Assembly: GCF_015550425.1 (NCBI RefSeq)
Contig: NZ_JADNAT010000042.1
Span: forward strand, 1-9,684
Reading direction: 5' to 3'
Length of the DNA stretch: 9,684 nucleotides
DNA from: Clostridium sp. 1001275B_160808_H3
Lineage (GTDB): Bacteria > Bacillota > Clostridia > Clostridiales > Clostridiaceae
The position numbers were made by a program, and so were the translations under genes. The notes beneath the pieces were generated by a model. That model was not told the DNA's origin and did no database searches. It worked only from the letters and a program-made list of their open reading frames with translations. Below are positions 6,278 through 9,684 of the stretch, piece after piece; positions within the stretch are counted from its first letter, which is position 1; each line of letters begins with the position of its first letter.

Positions 6278-7980
6278 ATGCCTCTAATCCTCCTATCATA
6301 GTCAATAAACTTTTTAACAAAATCTCTTGGATTATCTAATTTAGCTTTTATTGCTAACTCATATAAAGATGTCTCTTTTAAATTAGCTTTAGATATCACT
6401 TCCTCATCTGTAAGAACATTAGCTGCCATATCATCTGCTAATTTTAATCCATTAGATAATACTATTGCTCGATTTGTGTACTCAAGCATCAAATGCATAT
6501 CATGAGTTATCATGATTATAGTAACACCTTTTCTATTTAATTCTTGTAAGAATTCCATAATTTCAGTATAATGCTTAAAATCTTGCCCAGCTGTTGGTTC
6601 ATCTAAGATTATAACTTCTGGATTTAATACTAATATAGATGCAATAGTTACACGCTTCTTTTGCCCGAAGCTAAGTGCAGAAATTGGCCAATTACGAAAC
6701 TCATATAAGCCACAAATTTTTAATGTATCAAGTACTCTTTCTTTAATTTCTTTTTCACTAATTCCTCTAACTCTAAGTCCTAATGCTACTTCATCAAAAA
6801 TCATAGTTTTAGATATCATTTGATTAGGATTTTGCATAACAATACCAATTTTATCCGCACGCTCTTTAATTGTATCGTTAACTAAATTTTTACCATTAAA
6901 CAATATTTGTCCTTCTGTTGGCTTATAAAAACCACATATAAGCTTTGATATAGTAGACTTCCCTGCACCATTCCTTCCAACTATACTAACCATTTCACCT
7001 TTTCTAATATTAAAAGAAACTCCTTTTAATATTTCTCTATTTTCTTCATAACCAAACTTTATATCTTTTAATTCAAGTATAGTTTCAGAATTTACATTAG
7101 TACTCTTTTCAACAGTTTCATAATACCATTCTTTAAGTTTTTCACTACATGTATGTAAATTTAATGTATCAATATGTTGTGGATTAATTTCTGGAGTAAC
7201 TTTACAACCTGCATATTTTAAAGCAGTAATATATAATGGTTCACGTATACCTGTTTCAGATAATATATTTGAACTTAGAAGTTCTTCTGGAGTTATATCA
7301 GCAGCAATTTCACCATTATCTACTACTATAATTCTATCCACAGGACAATGTAGTACATCTTCTAACCTATGCTCTATAATTACTATAGTTTTATTTGTTT
7401 CTTGTTGTATTTTGTCAATTAATTCAATTGCACTTTTACCAGTTGCAGGATCTAAACTTGCAAGTGGTTCATCAAATAAAAGTATGTCTACATCTCCAAC
7501 CATAACTCCTGCTAATGTTACTCGTTGTTTTTGACCACCTGATAAACTATATGGAGCTGATTCTAAATGCTTATCTATTCCAACAATTTCAGAAACAATT
7601 TCTACTTTCTTTTTCATTTCATCTTGAGAAATACAATCATTTTCTAGCTTAAAAGCAATATCTTCTCCTACGGTTAATCCAATAAACTGGCTATCTGGAT
7701 CTTGAAGTACAGTACCAACTGAATTGGATAATTCAAATACGCTCATCTTACTAGTTTCTTTGCCTTTAACCTTTAAACTTCCTGAAATATCCCCTTTATA
7801 TGAAAACGGAATAAGGCCATTTATACAACTTGAAATAGTACTCTTACCTGATCCAGAAGGACCAACAATAAGAACTTTTTCACCTTCATATATAGTTAAA
7901 TTTATATTATTTAATGTTGGCTTTGCTTGAGCTCTGTATTGGAATGTAAAATTATTGAACTCAATTACAGGTTTTTTCAT
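6274..7980 (-). CDS. ECF transporter A component with two fused ABC ATPase domains
   Basis: A 568-residue cytoplasmic ATPase in which the two EcfA-type nucleotide-binding domains are in one chain. Domain 1 has Walker A GPSGSGKST (40-48), Q-loop Q93, signature LSGGQ (146-150), Walker B ILLFDE (166-171) and switch H204. A linker (about 235-300) with REPLYITALKYAG resembles the DUF3744 segment I associate with this transporter class. Domain 2 has GRNGAGKST (335-343), Q383, signature LSFGQ (436-440), Walker B VIILDE (456-461) and H493. The second signature has Phe in place of Gly, which I believe is usual for the second domain in this group. Both catalytic Glu residues are intact, so both sites may hydrolyse ATP. 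A GGGAG ribosome site is seven bases before the ATG. It is separated from the S gene by 134 bases carrying a terminator, so it depends on read-through or on its own promoter. Confidence 0.95.
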   Translation of the reverse strand: MKKPVIEFNNFTFQYRAQAKPTLNNINLTIYEGEKVLIVGPSGSGKSTISSCINGLIPFSYKGDISGSLKVKGKETSKMSVFELSNSVGTVLQDPDSQFIGLTVGEDIAFKLENDCISQDEMKKKVEIVSEIVGIDKHLESAPYSLSGGQKQRVTLAGVMVGDVDILLFDEPLASLDPATGKSAIELIDKIQQETNKTIVIIEHRLEDVLHCPVDRIIVVDNGEIAADITPEELLSSNILSETGIREPLYITALKYAGCKVTPEINPQHIDTLNLHTCSEKLKEWYYETVEKSTNVNSETILELKDIKFGYEENREILKGVSFNIRKGEMVSIVGRNGAGKSTISKLICGFYKPTEGQILFNGKNLVNDTIKERADKIGIVMQNPNQMISKTMIFDEVALGLRVRGISEKEIKERVLDTLKICGLYEFRNWPISALSFGQKKRVTIASILVLNPEVIILDEPTAGQDFKHYTEIMEFLQELNRKGVTIIMITHDMHLMLEYTNRAIVLSNGLKLADDMAANVLTDEEVISKANLKETSLYELAIKAKLDNPRDFVKKFIDYDRRIRGI

Positions 7981-8070
7981 AGCAAATCTCCCTTTATATA
8001 AAAATTATATGTTCCTCGAAAACGTTATTTATGATTAAAAATAATAGTATATTGTTTGTAATATATAAGT

Positions 8071-8103
8071 AAAAAATACCAGAGACCTAAAGCCCCCAGT
8101 ATT
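8071..8103 (-). terminator. Intrinsic terminator between the S and A component genes
   Basis: Read on the minus strand, AATAC-TGGGGGC and GTCTCTG-GTATT form a 12-base-pair stem around a TTTAG loop if G-U pairs are allowed, followed at once by six T (8076-8071). The G-U pairs hold only in the minus-strand transcript; the plus-strand version has C-A mismatches, so the element clearly serves the minus strand. It begins 11 bases after the stop of the S gene, inside the ECF cluster. Confidence 0.85.
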
Positions 8104-8114
8104 TTAATTAGATA

Positions 8115-8666
8115 TTACTCTCTATCTAAACTTCCTTTTTTAACTCTAGTCTTTGCATAAGTATAAAGTAAAATAGTACCTAATATTCCAACTGTAATTG
8201 AATTAGAAATTGCAGCAACTATACCTTGTAAATAAACTTTATTAGCTGGCTCTGCATATATAAGTATATCTAATGTAGGAGCAACTAAAAGCCATGCAAT
8301 TAAATTAGCAATTACTTGATATATATTAAAAACAATAATTTCTTTTTTGTTAAATTCACCGTCATTAACTTTTAACTTCTTCCATGATAATCCTATTATA
8401 AGACCAACAACAGCTGAAGCTATAACCCAACTAAACCAAGGAGAACCAAAAAACACCAAATCCTTTAAAGCATGGCCTATAAGACCTATAGATATTCCTG
8501 CAATAGGACCATATAATACTGACATTAATGCTAAAAATGCATAACTTGTTTCTATATTAGTATTTGGGATACCTGATGGAATAGCTCCAAAACGTCCTAG
8601 TATCATAAATACAGCTGCACCTATACCAATTGCAACTATTGTTTTAATAGACATTTTATTTTCCAT
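8115..8666 (-). CDS. ECF transporter S component, UPF0397 family
   Basis: The substrate-binding membrane subunit of the ECF importer. The 183-residue product has about six hydrophobic segments (9-27, 41-55, 57-74, 77-94, 111-130, 145-170) and conserved UPF0397 sequence: [16 protein letters not shown] (11-26), [18 protein letters not shown] (30-47), [18 protein letters not shown] (53-70) and [18 protein letters not shown] (76-93). The small-residue A12/G14/G16/A17/A18 face of helix 1 fits the AxxxA interface with the T component. Databases often label the family as riboflavin transporters, but this is weakly founded; nothing here points to riboflavin, and there is no FMN riboswitch in view. 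The gene before it encodes a SAM-cleaving enzyme, which suggests a SAM, adenosine or methionine-related substrate. GAGGAGG lies seven bases before the ATG. Confidence 0.92.
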   Translation of the reverse strand: MENKMSIKTIVAIGIGAAVFMILGRFGAIPSGIPNTNIETSYAFLALMSVLYGPIAGISIGLIGHALKDLVFFGSPWFSWVIASAVVGLIIGLSWKKLKVNDGEFNKKEIIVFNIYQVIANLIAWLLVAPTLDILIYAEPANKVYLQGIVAAISNSITVGILGTILLYTYAKTRVKKGSLDRE

Positions 8667-8726
8667 TATAATTCCTCCTCATTTCATATATAGTAAATCA
8701 ATAATATTCGTGTTTTAAATTAATTT

Positions 8727-9584
8727 CTAATCATATATTACTCTAGGAGCTTTTCTGATAGATATTATCCAATTTGTTCCCGTTTGTATATTATAAGCTT
8801 TTGAGAATGATCCTTGATTTATAGCAACAGCTAAATTATCTAATGAGTTAACATAAACCAAAGTTTCACCTACATAAACATCAGCAAATGACTTTGCATA
8901 AACCATTATATTTCTATAAACTTCTCTCGTATTATTTCTAATAGAAACTTCAACTTTATCTCCATAGTTAATACCTAAGCTAGTAAATAATTCTCTTCCA
9001 ATATTTGTCCACAAACTACCAAATCTTACATCTAAAACATCTATAGTTCCTGTTACTAAATCATTTTCTTTTGTAGATTCAACAACTGGTAATTCTACTA
9101 TTTCATCAACTGGAATTTTTGGTCCTACATGTTCAAAATCTATAACTCCAGCTGCAAGTCTTGCTCCTGTATAGGCATATATATCTCTTCCATGAAAAGT
9201 ATAAGATGCACCAGAATTAGGTAATCTATTTATAGTTTCATCGATTTCTCTAGCCTCAATTATCCCACATATTCTTTTAATATGAGTAAGTGTTCCGTTA
9301 TCTGGAGTAATTATATATTGTCCACTTGCAGTCTTAACTCCTATACTCTTTCTATTTGATCCAACTCCAGGATCAACTACAGATACGAACACAGTATCTT
9401 TTGGCCAATAAACAACTGTTTGAATTAGTCTATATGAAGCCTCCCAAATATTATATTGTGGTATTTCATGTGTTAAATCAAATAATTGAAGTGTATTATC
9501 TACGTTATAAGCAACTCCATACATCGCACTAACTGCGCCATCTCCGATCCCAAAATCTGATTGAAATACTAAAGCATTTTTCAT
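8727..9584 (-). CDS. S-adenosylmethionine hydroxide adenosyltransferase (DUF62)
   Basis: This family cleaves S-adenosyl-L-methionine with water to adenosine and L-methionine and is related to the fluorinase and chlorinase FlA/SalL. The 285-residue length is usual. N-terminal domain motifs are QSDFG (8-12, D10 near the ribose site), DPGVGSNRKS (71-80), TPDNGTLT (93-100) and FHGRDIYAY (130-138). D71, R78 and H131 reproduce the Asp-Arg-His water-activating triad described for the Pyrococcus hydrolase, with matching spacing, so hydrolysis rather than halogenation is expected. The C-terminal beta-barrel half (about 175-285) is complete. AAGGAGG is seven bases before the ATG. It is the first gene of the visible ECF cluster, 60 bases upstream of the S component gene, with no terminator between them. 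The product is likely cytoplasmic. Its role may be to process an imported substrate or to limit SAM. Confidence 0.93.
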   Translation of the reverse strand: MKNALVFQSDFGIGDGAVSAMYGVAYNVDNTLQLFDLTHEIPQYNIWEASYRLIQTVVYWPKDTVFVSVVDPGVGSNRKSIGVKTASGQYIITPDNGTLTHIKRICGIIEAREIDETINRLPNSGASYTFHGRDIYAYTGARLAAGVIDFEHVGPKIPVDEIVELPVVESTKENDLVTGTIDVLDVRFGSLWTNIGRELFTSLGINYGDKVEVSIRNNTREVYRNIMVYAKSFADVYVGETLVYVNSLDNLAVAINQGSFSKAYNIQTGTNWIISIRKAPRVIYD

Positions 9585-9610
9585 AAAAATTCCTCCTTAG
9601 TTAAACAGTT

Positions 9611-9631
9611 AGTGTAAAGTTTTTTTACACT
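9611..9631. promoter_or_regulatory. Palindromic operator candidate upstream of the SAM hydrolase gene
   Basis: AGTGTAAA (9611-9618) and TTTACACT (9624-9631) are exact inverted repeats separated by five bases, located 27-47 bases before the start codon. The site fits the TGTNA-N7-TNACA pattern known for GlnR/TnrA-type regulators, but many dimeric repressors bind TGTAA-TTACA palindromes and no regulator gene is nearby. In RNA it would be an 8-base-pair hairpin without a T-run, so it is not a terminator. I could not find a good promoter in the 50 bases upstream. Confidence 0.5.
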
Positions 9632-9684
9632 ACTTCTCTTTTAAAATCTTTATATATCAAGGTTTCGCAAGTTTTTTGTATAAA

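Noticed and set aside
7995..8030. TCGAAAACGTTA-like sequence upstream of the ECF ATPase gene resembling a catabolite (cre) site.
   Set aside because: Only about half of the cre consensus matches and the second half-site is wrong, so I do not call a CcpA site.
8727..9584. Possible fluorinase or chlorinase (FlA/SalL type) activity for the DUF62 protein.
   Set aside because: The intact D71/R78/H131 triad and FHGRD motif are those of the water-using SAM hydrolases, and no halometabolite genes are nearby.
9585..9684. SAM, FMN or other riboswitch ahead of the SAM hydrolase and transporter genes.
   Set aside because: Only 100 bases are available; they show one simple hairpin and no conserved riboswitch core or terminator. 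A longer leader outside the window cannot be excluded.

Overview
The window is very AT-rich, with strong AGGAGG-type ribosome binding sites, many small intergenic hairpins and protein families common in low-GC Firmicutes. It looks like the chromosome of an anaerobic, Clostridium-like bacterium, probably Clostridium sensu stricto; this is judged from composition and families, not from a marker gene. I see no insertion sequence, prophage, tRNA, rRNA or CRISPR array. No stretch over 300 bases lacks a gene; the longest gap is about 286 bases (5164-5449) and holds a promoter and a terminator.

Left part (1-2866): a secreted protein of unknown function and a 3-methyladenine DNA glycosylase lie on the minus strand, followed by a plus-strand DUF1622 membrane protein. 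Converging on the latter is a minus-strand DUF3784-type membrane protein with its own near-consensus promoter. A 68-residue protein of unknown function completes this block.

Middle (2867-5235): a plus-strand metallo-beta-lactamase-fold hydrolase of the PhnP/PqqB type converges on a minus-strand 475-residue protein. Their stop codons overlap in the loop of a perfect hairpin. The 475-residue protein is the most unusual gene here: an N-terminal superfamily 1 (UvrD-like) ATPase domain joined to a complete LexA-type self-cleaving S24 peptidase domain, with no recognisable DNA-binding helix-turn-helix.

Right part (5339-9684): a minus-strand cluster reads, in order of transcription, SAM hydroxide adenosyltransferase (DUF62), ECF transporter S component (UPF0397), double-ATPase ECF A subunit and ECF T subunit, and ends at a strong terminator. 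All parts of an energy-coupling-factor vitamin or metabolite importer are present together with an enzyme that splits S-adenosylmethionine into adenosine and methionine. This suggests, but does not prove, that the imported substrate is related to SAM, adenosine or methionine. An intrinsic terminator between the S and A genes and a palindrome ahead of the first gene suggest the cluster is regulated at two points.
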